DNA from: a virus
Direction: 5' to 3' (one strand)
IMG/VR virus record: IMGVR_UViG_3300026512_000037
Coordinates: 1-36,696 of that record
Length of the DNA: 36,696 bases
A program made the translations under genes and the position numbers. The notes under the pieces are model-generated. The model did not search any database. It saw only the letters and a list, made by a program, of their open reading frames with translations, and had not been told where the DNA came from. Shown piece by piece: positions 14,401 to 21,939 of this stretch; the stretch's first letter is position 1; each line of letters opens with the position of its first letter.

Positions 14401-16313
14401 GATTTTATTTCTTTTTCTGCTTTGCCGAATATATTTTCTGGAGTAAGAAATTGACGAAATACCTTTGCAACATCTGGGTTAACTTTTGCGGGGTCGGTTA
14501 AATATTGCCCTAAGTCTATTGCAATAGCTTCGTGATGAAATTTATTTTTAACTATCCAATCTGGGTCAGCACCTTGTTTTTCCCATTCTGTCTTTTTAGC
14601 ATTTACATAGGCATTGTATAGCTGTTTTCTTTTGTTTTCTGGTAAGCTACTTTCTATTATAACATGAGCAATTTCATGGTTAGCAATATCGGGGTTATCC
14701 ATAAACTCCTTTTTAGAAAAGACTATTTGTTTATTAGGCCAATCAACCTCTGCTTCTGCCGAATGCCCTTCTTTCGTTCGAGTTTTACCAACAACCATTT
14801 TCCATCCATCAGGCAACAAATCAAACCTGATTTTGGGTTTTTTATGTTTTTCTGTTAAATCAGGGTAATCTTTCAGCGCTTCTGCAGCAAGCTCTTTTTT
14901 GATTACCTTTACTTTTCCATCCCGTAAAATACTCACTTCTTCAGGGCTTAATCCCTCATCAATCAACTTACGCCCTTCTTCAGGTAACAATCTATCAATC
15001 TGGCTTTCAGTAAAGCCTCTGTCTCGTAAAATTTGCTTTTCTTCTTCTGTTAAAGTTTCTAATTCAGGCTTTGCTTCTTTTTTTGCTTTTTCAACTTCAA
15101 GCTTTTGTTCAGTCTCCATTTCTTTTTCAACTTCATCAAATATATCTTGAGTGGCTGGTTTTTTTGGAGTTTCAGAAGTTATGGGCTCTGGTTTAATTTC
15201 TGGCTTTTCTTCTGGTTTTTGCATTTCAGGGAACAACTTTTTACCCTGCCTGAGCAACCCAGCTTCTTCATACAACTGCCTAAGCAGTTCTACAGAGCTT
15301 TCGGGTGCTGGCGCAGATGGTTTTAAAGGCAACTGAGTCTGAGCTGGCGTAGAAGCAAGAACTTTGTTGCTTTCATCAACAAGCTGTTCAAGGCTCTTTT
15401 TTGTTTGTTCGCTTATAGCTGGGTCTTTAAAAAGCTCCTCTATCTCTTTTTCTGGGTCTTCAGTTTTTTGGAGTTTCTTCTCGTATTTCTCGATGGCTTT
15501 TCTTTCTACAGCATCTTTTATGTTTTGTTTAAGAATCGGCAGTGAACTAAAAAGTAAGAAGTATCCTGTATTTGTCCCTAAGCCACTTATCAGCTCTTCA
15601 GGAGTGGGTAGTCTCCCTTGTTTTGTAGCCTGATAAGTTGGCTCAGCTATTCCCACTGCAAGCCATTTAGGGAGGTCTTTTAATCTCCCAGCCTGTAATT
15701 TGCTGTAGATAAGCCCAAATCCTGTATTCTCAATTGCCTGCTGTATGGCTTTGAGAGGCTTTCCTTCTTCAATTCCACCTGCAAAGCCTCTTATCCCCAT
15801 ACCAATTACAAAATCTGGTATTTTTGCAAGTATCTTTGCCGCTTTTTCAATTATTCTTGGAACAAGCGTGGCTTTTGTTGCCCCACCTGCCATAATATCA
15901 GCAGGAAGGGTAGGAATCATAGTCCCCATGCCTTCTATAAAAGAAAGCAGTCCTTCATCTAACTTTCCTTCTCCACGAGCGCCTTTTCTCAATTTTTCTG
16001 CCCATCTTAAAGCAGGGGTAACTGTGTATTCTTTGTATTTTTTATGCATTTCAGGCATTAAAAGAGGCCAGAAAGGTGGTAAATAAGGTAGAATTTTGTT
16101 TATTTCAGCGAGTCCTTCCAAAGCTCCAGCGCCAAGTCTTTTTCCTATGAGCTTGGGAACTTCTATTGCTGTTTTACCTAATGCATACAAATTAGGATGC
16201 CTGGCTTCAAATGGAGGCTCTTTTGGTGTATATTGTTCGGCTACTTCATCAAATATATCGCCTTTGTATTGCTTTTTATACTCCTCAGCTACCTCATCAA
16301 AAATATCTCCCAT
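8499..16313 (-). CDS. Giant polyvalent virion protein (protease, ParB-like, JAB, LPD38)
   Basis: A 2604-residue protein taking 21% of the genome. It matches the polyvalent proteins described in phages: multidomain polypeptides packed in the virion and injected with DNA. In order: two DIFDEVAE motifs (3-10, 19-26) and a third DIFDEVEK (about 390); a hydrophobic helical region (50-250); a metallopeptidase-like motif HEIAH (about 546) in a region with a second HHEA (about 592); a DdrB/ParB-like domain (about 1040-1200, VVDADDLISSHQYDG then VESGNGRVAAIRL); a RadC/JAB-type MPN domain (about 1470-1600, IHNHP...PSASD); and an LPD38/PLxRFG-like C-terminal region (about 2110-2330, HFRYGKFNLPPFARGG). 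ATG at 16313 overlaps the previous stop as TAATG. It may neutralise host defences and help ejection; domain calls vary in strength. Confidence 0.8.
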   Translation of the reverse strand: MGDIFDEVAEEYKKQYKGDIFDEVAEQYTPKEPPFEARHPNLYALGKTAIEVPKLIGKRLGAGALEGLAEINKILPYLPPFWPLLMPEMHKKYKEYTVTPALRWAEKLRKGARGEGKLDEGLLSFIEGMGTMIPTLPADIMAGGATKATLVPRIIEKAAKILAKIPDFVIGMGIRGFAGGIEEGKPLKAIQQAIENTGFGLIYSKLQAGRLKDLPKWLAVGIAEPTYQATKQGRLPTPEELISGLGTNTGYFLLFSSLPILKQNIKDAVERKAIEKYEKKLQKTEDPEKEIEELFKDPAISEQTKKSLEQLVDESNKVLASTPAQTQLPLKPSAPAPESSVELLRQLYEEAGLLRQGKKLFPEMQKPEEKPEIKPEPITSETPKKPATQDIFDEVEKEMETEQKLEVEKAKKEAKPELETLTEEEKQILRDRGFTESQIDRLLPEEGRKLIDEGLSPEEVSILRDGKVKVIKKELAAEALKDYPDLTEKHKKPKIRFDLLPDGWKMVVGKTRTKEGHSAEAEVDWPNKQIVFSKKEFMDNPDIANHEIAHVIIESSLPENKRKQLYNAYVNAKKTEWEKQGADPDWIVKNKFHHEAIAIDLGQYLTDPAKVNPDVAKVFRQFLTPENIFGKAEKEIKSEQKGKKEVAIKQPWQMTKDEFESDNMLGEKPHVLYHLSEAEIKGKITKGFATDSPMRAFINMPYAEKGVMYAIRYDPDKIKKSGAHTYNIKKPVEIIAIVPKEYWRNPHRYFVKQALEENKPVPPEVLKDYPDLAEKHKTQPESKKEKIWLTDEPFTKDEVDFFNEFSHFSVDINKEFKNIIQKKENAVKNKLKEYGLQEIPPDLKRALEQYRKVLHDFFLAKAKARSIAPPISVVGKAKYKGNIKRAEAIEEKANKQLKRAEAKIDNILSKLTSGIAPTQKRTQIHYSELKGSKIKKALNADFATKRYHNKHKDGSGSIGFTIGKGDKTYNLTASYDKNGYLYDISFGVYPDVGKPIDSKTYDDLIKNLKKIIEPEKTKITTIKGNTASAYLPDGKKIDFAYKVVDADDLISSHQYDGTPNTEYPKELQPRMRERKASIEQIVTIANNLIPEKLGENPNVSDGAPIVGKDFIVESGNGRVAAIRLAYDRGKANHYKQWLIENAKRFGLNPKEIAKIEKPVLVRERITDVDRKEFVKKANEATTARMSPLEQAKADADRLTDADIDLLDIPENGNIFARQNRDFVKTFLAKLPKEEASQYYTSKGDYTKQLADRITFALFYKAYGDDYLASLQAEEANPEIKNILNALIANSKDFIKAKTLDTTGQAEKVVKAIVDAVREYKKTKDLGITVEHHLAQQQLFTELPEHVGELMKAIDRNKKSSKKLANMLKYIAEATKQQAERFTNQQLFGDKPLSSEELVYEGLKRHEKLGAGGEHGQPRLLERTTKKSGKIRRGKGEGVEEEGIEYEAVTKPEEVRESLKFKPEQLTLQFTEPAKKAQIPTKQRVVLRTTGYIKAQGYVVRNADDTASLLSPLRKKAQEEVYFVIADKDGRVLEILRYSKGTKKSSEMEPSEIAGRIFSIPNAKKVYFIHNHPAVSHQPSASDVRVYTKLKDIFVLGGIDTEGLVISGKHYTTFNEVKFSEPQEIKPAVRKVKIPVKERFIVRESSFWKATSIQTPERALKAIKGYQNKDGFLILNTKNRDIGFYVYDPNKSAQENFVNLAKLIEATNANAVIFNTKKLTPEQASLYELITSRGFIPVYDVIENGESLQAKGELDAKITQARLANPVEENIIHYTAGSVANTAKEILKFAKDSKIDIDPEDLGLLRLYSDIPSWLRNESPEFKKVFDVVDERWRNFNTIRNTYLKELFDAWKSLSKKEKERVGKILYKGDELRKELSDKALAKLTPNERRAYKATREVLNFIWNEELPMLMEELGVPKTEIEQYRREVGNVTGYMPHPRKGAYYIFVKDPKTKEILYHTMFDDLIATLTGGKYSPKGAKLKKILREQFGADKIIKIGKHTEQFPEEAYFEVSPLVTQELINVAMEKVEGSEKLKQTFKQAIEQAIADVFKVRGFMKHGIKRKGVPGYEVENWQDAVIEYINGWAGYKSKLLAAKKLNEIWGKIDWGQKHNLRAYAEKYVKDTFANQTQFDRAVDKFRAFLFFKYLGGVLKSAALQLTQNFVTTIPRLTVETNWAGSKLTAEMMRSGMDLIKALYTKPAEGMSRRETAMTKRLTEEELRALARARLDGTISDQLTEEVMGMMPGKYGSLPREFAKALRWMFGVAEIFNRETTFLTAFRIARKEKGMNFEDAYKFASKIIDETHFRYGKFNLPPFARGGKLAKVARSAYTFRSFTHNILHLYKSLASDYGWRGKWGLAKSFMAILALGGIKGLPFASTINWVYRKVTGSDLFQDIAEIAGDWYKAVLYGAPSFLGIDLTGSISIEMPRTLKELVGVPYDIGSGLAKTYQDIQTRDFWRAVENFPLFLNVMRYPLQAYRLTTRGIETRHGKRVVDSDFKPLKLTTGEGLLKAVGFQPITLSEAYRKAETSRAIREVWKEKKDTLVSAWAKAMNRGDEETAKGLLEQMMEYNKKVVEKVPPDVARGLFITNETLWKRMQPKRLRALERR

Positions 16314-17254
16314 TACCAGACATACCCCCTTTGTTTTGCTATTTGCCTTGCCTTTTCTTTATCTCCGCCAGCTTCTTTTAAGATTTGCAATGCTGTTTCT
16401 TTATCGAGGCGCTTGGGTTTAGCTGATGGCGTAACAGAACTTCCTGTAAGCATCCTCAAATCATCAGCGATTGCTTTTATTTTCTGGAGTTTTTTCTCTA
16501 TTGGCAAAAGCGATGTCATCGGGTCTTTTTCTACAAGCTGAATAGCCCTTACAAGATATGGGTCTTTATTAAGCCCTAAGATGTATTTTTCTTGTTCGGT
16601 AAGAGCATTGGGGTTTTGTAGGTATTTCCTTAAGATTTCTGCTTTTATTTGCGATTGAGTTAAAGGTTCTGACTGTGGAGGCTGTAAAAGTTTTTTATTC
16701 TGGGTCCTGTATAAATCTGCGTGCGCCTTAAACATATCTGTTTGAGCTTTTGCTTTGTCTATATTGTAAATAGCATTCTGAGCATTGATAAAGCTTTGTT
16801 GAATTTCTTTTGAAGTGGATGGGTCTAATCCTAATTCCAATGCAACGATATTTGCATCTCTTGAAAATCCGCCAATATCAAAATTGCCCTTTTTGTCAGT
16901 ATGAAGCTGGTAAAGTTCTTTTAGTTTTTTCCCATAAGCAGACAATAGAAAGCGTTTTGTTTGGTCTTGCGTTGCTTTTGCAGCCTGCTCTAAGTTATGA
17001 ATAACAAGCTGGGTTGCTAATTTGTTTCTCAAGTTCTGCCATTGTCTTTCTCTTTCGAGCATATTTTCAAGGAATCCCTGCCCTGCCGTAATTCCTCCTT
17101 TTGCTATTCCTGCTGAAAAATCTTCAGGCGCACCAAAAGCATTAGCAAGTAAGCCCCCAAGAGCAGTGCCGAGTATTATTTTAGAAGCTTCTTTGTAGTA
17201 TTTGCTCTGATTTTGAGGTTGCAACAGGTTATTTAAAATTCCGACATTTGGCAT
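16313..17254 (-). CDS. Internal virion / DNA-ejection protein candidate
   Basis: A 313-residue protein. N-terminal residues 24-60 hold a Gly/Ala hydrophobic stretch (IILGTALGGLLANAFGA, GIAKGGITAGQGFL), followed by long charged helices (RERQWQNLRNKLATQL, QTKRFLLSAYGKKLKELYQL, AKAQTDMFKAHADLYRTQ) and a C-terminal KEKARQIAKQRGYVW. This layout is common in podovirus internal proteins encoded just before the giant injected protein. The role is inferred. Its N-terminus (MPNVGILNNLLQP) resembles the 26-residue remnant at 19315-19395. AAAGGAGA precedes ATG at 17254. Confidence 0.6.
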   Translation of the reverse strand: MPNVGILNNLLQPQNQSKYYKEASKIILGTALGGLLANAFGAPEDFSAGIAKGGITAGQGFLENMLERERQWQNLRNKLATQLVIHNLEQAAKATQDQTKRFLLSAYGKKLKELYQLHTDKKGNFDIGGFSRDANIVALELGLDPSTSKEIQQSFINAQNAIYNIDKAKAQTDMFKAHADLYRTQNKKLLQPPQSEPLTQSQIKAEILRKYLQNPNALTEQEKYILGLNKDPYLVRAIQLVEKDPMTSLLPIEKKLQKIKAIADDLRMLTGSSVTPSAKPKRLDKETALQILKEAGGDKEKARQIAKQRGYVW

Positions 17255-17282
17255 TTAAGGTCTCCTTTAGCTTTATTGCAAC

Positions 17283-19304
17283 TTAAATTTGCACCCATCC
17301 TTCACCTGTATAAACGACCTTAATGCTTGACGATGGGCTAATCGTAATATTTGCTCCAGAAGGATCAAAGACAAGGTTTCCTGATGCTCCCGTATTAACA
17401 ATCAAAAAAGTATCTCCCGGGCGTAACTCATAAGTCTGAACATTTATATTTCTATCAGTTCCATTTGGGTCAAGGAATAACTGTTTGTGATAGAAATACA
17501 TAGTAAAATCAGAATCAAGAGTTTCATATAAAGCAGGCTCTGTTTGTCTTGGTAAAAATCTCTCTTGTGAACTATTCATAAGACGCTCTAAATTTTTAAT
17601 ACCCACAAAACGAGAATATTGCTCCAGAGTATCAATTTTCGACAAAAGTTCATTGAATTTTTCCTCTGAATCAACATCAGAAGCATGGAATAATAAAGTT
17701 ACAATACCACCTTTCTTTAATGGATAAAATGAATCAGGAACATCATCGTAAGACAATGAACTTATTACAGGAACAGGATTTGTTTTTGAATATACACTCA
17801 TATAACCAAGCTCTTTCAGATACTTTTCTAAGTAAGAATTAGTTGAACCATACGGATTTGCCCACCAATTAAGAGCGTCTCTAAGACCTAAGCGTTCAAA
17901 AATATATCGTGACATTGAAACTTGGGACAAAGTATCCCTTTCATCAAGGTCATCAAAATGAGGATGTGAAAATGAATGATTAACAATGCTTATATATCCA
18001 CTTTGCTGTAATTCATATAAAACCTTAGCAGAAGTATCTGTGCTGGCATTGCAAGAGACTTTATAAATTTCCCTTGCTATAATTGCCCAAATAGCAGGAT
18101 ATTTTCTCCTTATAAATTCCCTAAGAGCATCAACACGAAAAGTATCTTTGATATAAGAATCATCAGTGCGTAAAAATACACAAGGATAAGGGAATGTCCT
18201 GACTAACATAAAAGATGAGACATATACTGTAGCAGGTGGCTGGTTTCCTGTAAAATAAAAGCGAATTGTCACAGAGCTCCAGTCAATTTCAGGCAGGTTG
18301 ACATTTGAAAAATCATAAGAATCATAACTAAAAGGCAAAAATACAATTTTATCATAATCTCCAGCACCCATATTGCTCCAAGTTCCAGAATCAATCCATC
18401 CCGCATTATTTGGAAAATAACAACGAACTCTTATAGATGCAGGATTAGTTTTATCCGAGACAGTAAACTTAAACCTTACAAGAAGCCCTTGATATTTTCT
18501 TAAATCAAGCGGCTGTGCATATTCTAAATAACGAGATCCTGTTTGTGATGTAAGTTTTATCCAATCCCCTTCATCTGTTTGCTCAATTGAGGCAATAAAT
18601 CCAGAAGGGATAATCCATGAATTTAAATTATTCCAATCTTCTAACTCATCTAACTGCCATCTTTCATCAAGATTATCTAAAAACTTTACAGTAACATATT
18701 TTTTCCATTCAAAATATTCAGTTTCATGGCCAGAAGGAACAAGGACAAGATATTTCTTTTCCTCTGACGCATCTTCTATTTTATCCAATACCTGCTGAAC
18801 TGTTTCGTTATTGCCAACAATTAAAATTGTTGGGGTGCTTTCCGATACTTCTACTACTTGAGGCTGTGTTGTAATCTGTCCATAAATTGCTGAAATAACA
18901 GTAGAAGCCCCAGCAGGTAGAACAAACGTTATCCAGAGTTCAGTGGTATCTGGGGTTATATTTTTAGCATTAGCTAATAAATATGTCCATGTTTTAGAAT
19001 TAAGCGAAGTTTTTGAGGTGGCAAGGATATTCTGCGATTGGTCTCTAAGCTCTATTTTTATTCCCTTTGTTTTATCGAAAATAGACGAAGCAACCAAAAC
19101 GCTGTTTTCTCCGCTAAGCTGAATATCAACCAGCTTACTTATAGCAACCTGAAATATTGCTTCATCTTCCCCTGTATTGGTTAAATAAATAAAAGGATTC
19201 TCATCAGTTGAAGCTTGGATGTTTGCGTCATGTTGCCATGAGTTGTTAGTATTCTTTAACCAATCTTTATAATTTTCTTGCTCCTCAAGCCTTATTATTG
19301 CCAT
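17283..19304 (-). CDS. Tail fibre/spike with CE4 polysaccharide deacetylase domain
   Basis: A 673-residue protein. Start placed at 19304 (MAIIRLEEQ) because AGGAGG lies six bases upstream and the paralogue at 21088 starts identically. Residues 1 to about 155 are an attachment module shared with that paralogue. A carbohydrate-binding-like beta sandwich follows (about 240-365). Then comes a polysaccharide deacetylase (NodB/CE4) domain: LRTDDSY (about 378-384) supplies the Asp pair, NHSFSHPHFD (about 441-450) the metal-binding H-xxx-H, and NPYGSTNSY (about 482) the R/NxPYG motif. It should remove acetyl groups from host surface glycan during adsorption. The C-terminal 60 residues are beta-rich. 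Lies in the tail region of the late operon. Confidence 0.8.
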   Translation of the reverse strand: MAIIRLEEQENYKDWLKNTNNSWQHDANIQASTDENPFIYLTNTGEDEAIFQVAISKLVDIQLSGENSVLVASSIFDKTKGIKIELRDQSQNILATSKTSLNSKTWTYLLANAKNITPDTTELWITFVLPAGASTVISAIYGQITTQPQVVEVSESTPTILIVGNNETVQQVLDKIEDASEEKKYLVLVPSGHETEYFEWKKYVTVKFLDNLDERWQLDELEDWNNLNSWIIPSGFIASIEQTDEGDWIKLTSQTGSRYLEYAQPLDLRKYQGLLVRFKFTVSDKTNPASIRVRCYFPNNAGWIDSGTWSNMGAGDYDKIVFLPFSYDSYDFSNVNLPEIDWSSVTIRFYFTGNQPPATVYVSSFMLVRTFPYPCVFLRTDDSYIKDTFRVDALREFIRRKYPAIWAIIAREIYKVSCNASTDTSAKVLYELQQSGYISIVNHSFSHPHFDDLDERDTLSQVSMSRYIFERLGLRDALNWWANPYGSTNSYLEKYLKELGYMSVYSKTNPVPVISSLSYDDVPDSFYPLKKGGIVTLLFHASDVDSEEKFNELLSKIDTLEQYSRFVGIKNLERLMNSSQERFLPRQTEPALYETLDSDFTMYFYHKQLFLDPNGTDRNINVQTYELRPGDTFLIVNTGASGNLVFDPSGANITISPSSSIKVVYTGEGWVQI

Positions 19305-19314
19305 AACTTTCCTC

Positions 19315-19395
19315 CTAAGCATTCTGTCCAAGCAAGGCTGTAATGCTTCGGTCTGGAAGCTGTAACAGCTTGGCTAAAATTCCTGCATCAGGCAT
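19315..19395 (-). pseudogene. 26-residue remnant at a recombination joint
   Basis: A short frame, ATG at 19395 to TAG at 19315, encodes a peptide beginning MPDAGILAKLLQL. Its start resembles the N-terminus of the 313-residue internal protein (MPNVGILNNLLQP). Its end matches, in another frame, DNA at the end of the spermidine-synthase-like gene: TCCAAGCAAGGCTGTAA occurs at both 19326-19342 and 21110-21126, directly upstream of the two paralogous fibre genes. It has no good ribosome site. It looks like debris from a duplication or fibre-module exchange rather than a functional gene. Confidence 0.55.
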
Positions 19396-19398
19396 TTT

Positions 19399-19749
19399 TT
19401 AGTCTTCTTGAATTGTTAGCTTTATATCTATCTCTAACAATTCCTCAATAGAGGTAGCATTGTTTATTTCTTCTTCCTTCTGATCGCACCAATCTCTTAT
19501 AGTCTGTCTTTGTTCTATAATTTCAGGATATTCTTGAGATGGGTCTTTGTGTAATTCTACACATTTTATAATAACCCAATCGGTTTCTCTTAGTTTACGG
19601 TGTGCTTGCCATTTAAGTGTATCAATATAGGCTTGTTTTAGTTGTTCTAAATCATTAGGAATGTTCCAAATTTCATTACCGTTTTCATCTATTGTCTTTG
19701 GTTCAATATTTTCATAAATACAATTACCAAGCTTAATTTTACTAAGCAT
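19399..19749 (-). CDS. Tail-fibre-associated chaperone-like protein
   Basis: A 116-residue protein located between two fibre genes. The middle and C-terminal parts (QAHRKLRETDWVIIKCVE, EYPEIIEQRQTIRDWCDQKE, ATSIEELLEID) resemble the small helical tail-fibre assembly/attachment proteins that carry an ETDW-x-xxxK motif and an RQxxRDW helix. Such proteins help fold or attach fibres. Family membership is a motif-level impression. GGGAGG precedes ATG at 19749, which is 13 bases after the upstream fibre gene. Confidence 0.55.
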   Translation of the reverse strand: MLSKIKLGNCIYENIEPKTIDENGNEIWNIPNDLEQLKQAYIDTLKWQAHRKLRETDWVIIKCVELHKDPSQEYPEIIEQRQTIRDWCDQKEEEINNATSIEELLEIDIKLTIQED

Positions 19750-19762
19750 TTATATTACCTCC

Positions 19763-21088
19763 CTATAATATGATATTAGATACGATATTTCTTGGAACAT
19801 CATTAGCATCTTTGACAATGCCATCAATAACATCCAACCATGATAAAGGATTTCCAGAAGAATCCTGAAGTGTATCATTATAACTGCTATGGAATAAAAG
19901 CTTATCACATATAAGTATATTTTTGTCAGTATTTTTTGTGATTGTATTATCCGAAAAAAGTGCAGAAATTGCATTCACATTCCCAGCTGAATAATACCCA
20001 CGAACAAGGTAAAAATCATTAATTGTTATATCACAAGAAACAAATCCAAATAAACCAGCACCTCTAACCATAAAAGGAGCTTCATTATAAATAGGAAGAC
20101 CTAAAGATAATTGAGGAGTTTCTATAGAACACTTGTTGTGGCCATAAATAAGCAATTGTGAATTTCGCAATTCAATACAATAGGGTCGTTCATAATTAGC
20201 TGAATTATAAGTATGAAACTTAATCCTTGCAAGATTAGAAACATTAGAGCAAGAAATAAAAACTGTTTTATTGCAAACATACACAATATCATCAGCGGTA
20301 TAATCTCCATCAGCCAAAAATAAATTTCCGTAACCACCAGCAGGAATACTATCAATTGCTTTCTTTAAAGTCTTAAACGGTGCAGAACTCGATCCATCAT
20401 TATTGTCATTGCCATTTACAGCATCAACGTAGAAAATTTTATCCATTGCTTCTGCTACATTAACAGTAATATCCAAAGGGTCTACGGTTAATAATTGTTT
20501 AGCCTTAAGCACGCCATCAGCTCGCCACCAGCTTTCAGGAGCAAATTTTACGAAGTATTTACTTGCATTCAGTTTTGCTTGGGTTAAATCTATTGCTGCG
20601 TCTCCATCAGTGGCTTCAACTTTTATACTATCTACTACAATTTGGTCTTGTGTTAAAATCTGCCCCTGGATTCCACTAATAATAGTAGAAGCTCCAGCAG
20701 GCAAAACAAATGTTATCCAGAGCTCAGTAATATCCAGAGCTATGTCTTCGGCATTAGCTAATAAATATGTCCATGCCTTAGAGTTAAGCGAAGGTCTCGA
20801 AGTAGCAAGAATATTTTGTGATTGGTCTCTAAGCTTTACTTTTATTCCTTTTGCTTTATCAAAAATAGATGGAGTAACCAAAATGCTATTTTTTCTAATG
20901 AGTTGAATATCAACCAGCTTACTTAAAGCAATCTGGAATACTGCATCATCTTCTCCTGTATTGGTTAAGTAAATAAAAGAGTTCTCATCGGTCGTAGCTT
21001 GTATACTTGCATCATATTGCCATGAACCATTTGTATTTTTTAACCAATCTTTATAGCCTGTTTGTTCTTCAAATCTTATTATTGCCAT
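19763..21088 (-). CDS. Tail fibre/spike with right-handed beta-helix
   Basis: A 441-residue protein. Residues 1 to about 155 are the same attachment module as in the 673-residue fibre (MAIIRFEEQ, GYKDWLKNTNGSWQYDA, ELWITFVLPAGAST). The remainder starts with a DUF1565-like beta-helix cap (FYVDAVNGNDNNDGSSSAPF, about 217-236), then helix-forming coils (GNLFLADGDYTADDIVYVC, TVFISCSNVSNLARIKF). Beta-helix spikes bind or cleave surface polysaccharide; no catalytic site is evident, so binding is the safer call. ATG at 21088 follows AGGAGG and overlaps the upstream enzyme gene by 10 bases. Confidence 0.75.
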   Translation of the reverse strand: MAIIRFEEQTGYKDWLKNTNGSWQYDASIQATTDENSFIYLTNTGEDDAVFQIALSKLVDIQLIRKNSILVTPSIFDKAKGIKVKLRDQSQNILATSRPSLNSKAWTYLLANAEDIALDITELWITFVLPAGASTIISGIQGQILTQDQIVVDSIKVEATDGDAAIDLTQAKLNASKYFVKFAPESWWRADGVLKAKQLLTVDPLDITVNVAEAMDKIFYVDAVNGNDNNDGSSSAPFKTLKKAIDSIPAGGYGNLFLADGDYTADDIVYVCNKTVFISCSNVSNLARIKFHTYNSANYERPYCIELRNSQLLIYGHNKCSIETPQLSLGLPIYNEAPFMVRGAGLFGFVSCDITINDFYLVRGYYSAGNVNAISALFSDNTITKNTDKNILICDKLLFHSSYNDTLQDSSGNPLSWLDVIDGIVKDANDVPRNIVSNIIL

Positions 21089-21939
21089 AATTTACCTCCT
21101 AAATATTTTGTCCAAGCAAGGCTGTAAACATACATATCATAGGCATTATCTTTTGCATTTCCTTTTTTAAGCGCCTTTCTCAAATCTTTGCCCCAGCTTG
21201 CAGAAGATAAAAACATATGTTTATCAAAGGCCTTTGTCTTTATGTCTTCTAATCTCCCCCATTTTGGCTTTATTGTTTCTGCATCAGTAGCAAGCCAGAA
21301 TCCTTGAATGCCATCTATCATCTCTACTTTTAGAGGAATCGCCCATTTAAAACCTACTTCTCTTAGTTTTACTCCAACATTAGCCATAAATGGAAGCATC
21401 AAAGCTCCTGCGCTTTGAACTACAAGCACTCCATTCGGTTTAAGAATTCGCCTCATTTCTTTATAATGCTCAAACGAAAAGAGTTTGTCTAGAACAGGGC
21501 TTGAAGGGTCAGGATAATCAGCAAAGATAATGTCATATTTGTGTTTTCTGCATTCTTTTATCCACTCGTAAGCATCTTTGTTGTAAATTTTCACTCTTTC
21601 ATCTTTAAAAGCACTCTGATTCAAAGCAGTTATAAGCTCATTCTCTGTTGCAAGTTTTGTTACATCAGGGTCTATATCCACAACTGTTACTTTCTCTGCA
21701 AATTTAAGAGCTTCCCTGCAAGCAAGACCATCTCCACCACCAAGTATAAGCACCTTTTTTGGCTCTTGTTCCGCTATAATAAGCCCTGAGTGAACAGCAA
21801 GCTCATGGTAGCGATACTCGTCAGCAGAATGAAATTGGAGACAAGTATTAAGCTCGAGCTTTATATGTCTTGTCTCAGGGTCGTAGAAAAGTTCAATGAG
21901 TTGATACTGCGATCTCATATTTACTATTCTTTGCCACAT
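21079..21939 (-). CDS. speE: Spermidine synthase-like aminopropyltransferase
   Basis: A 286-residue enzyme of the spermidine synthase/SpeE family, which transfers an aminopropyl group from decarboxylated AdoMet to putrescine. The motifs are all present: SQYQLIELFYD, LQFHSADEYRYHELAVH (the QxS...DE-YHE block), the nucleotide loop LILGGGDGLACRE, VVDIDPDV, YNKDAYEW and the gatekeeper DYPDPSSP, followed by LKPNGVLVVQS. The start at 21939 is chosen because the ATG overlaps the previous stop (TAATG) and has GGAGTG upstream; a longer frame to 21987 would run deep into the neighbour. No AdoMet decarboxylase is encoded, so the substrate must come from the host. Its place among tail genes is unusual; it is presumably an auxiliary metabolic gene. 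Confidence 0.75.
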   Translation of the reverse strand: MWQRIVNMRSQYQLIELFYDPETRHIKLELNTCLQFHSADEYRYHELAVHSGLIIAEQEPKKVLILGGGDGLACREALKFAEKVTVVDIDPDVTKLATENELITALNQSAFKDERVKIYNKDAYEWIKECRKHKYDIIFADYPDPSSPVLDKLFSFEHYKEMRRILKPNGVLVVQSAGALMLPFMANVGVKLREVGFKWAIPLKVEMIDGIQGFWLATDAETIKPKWGRLEDIKTKAFDKHMFLSSASWGKDLRKALKKGNAKDNAYDMYVYSLAWTKYLGGKLWQ

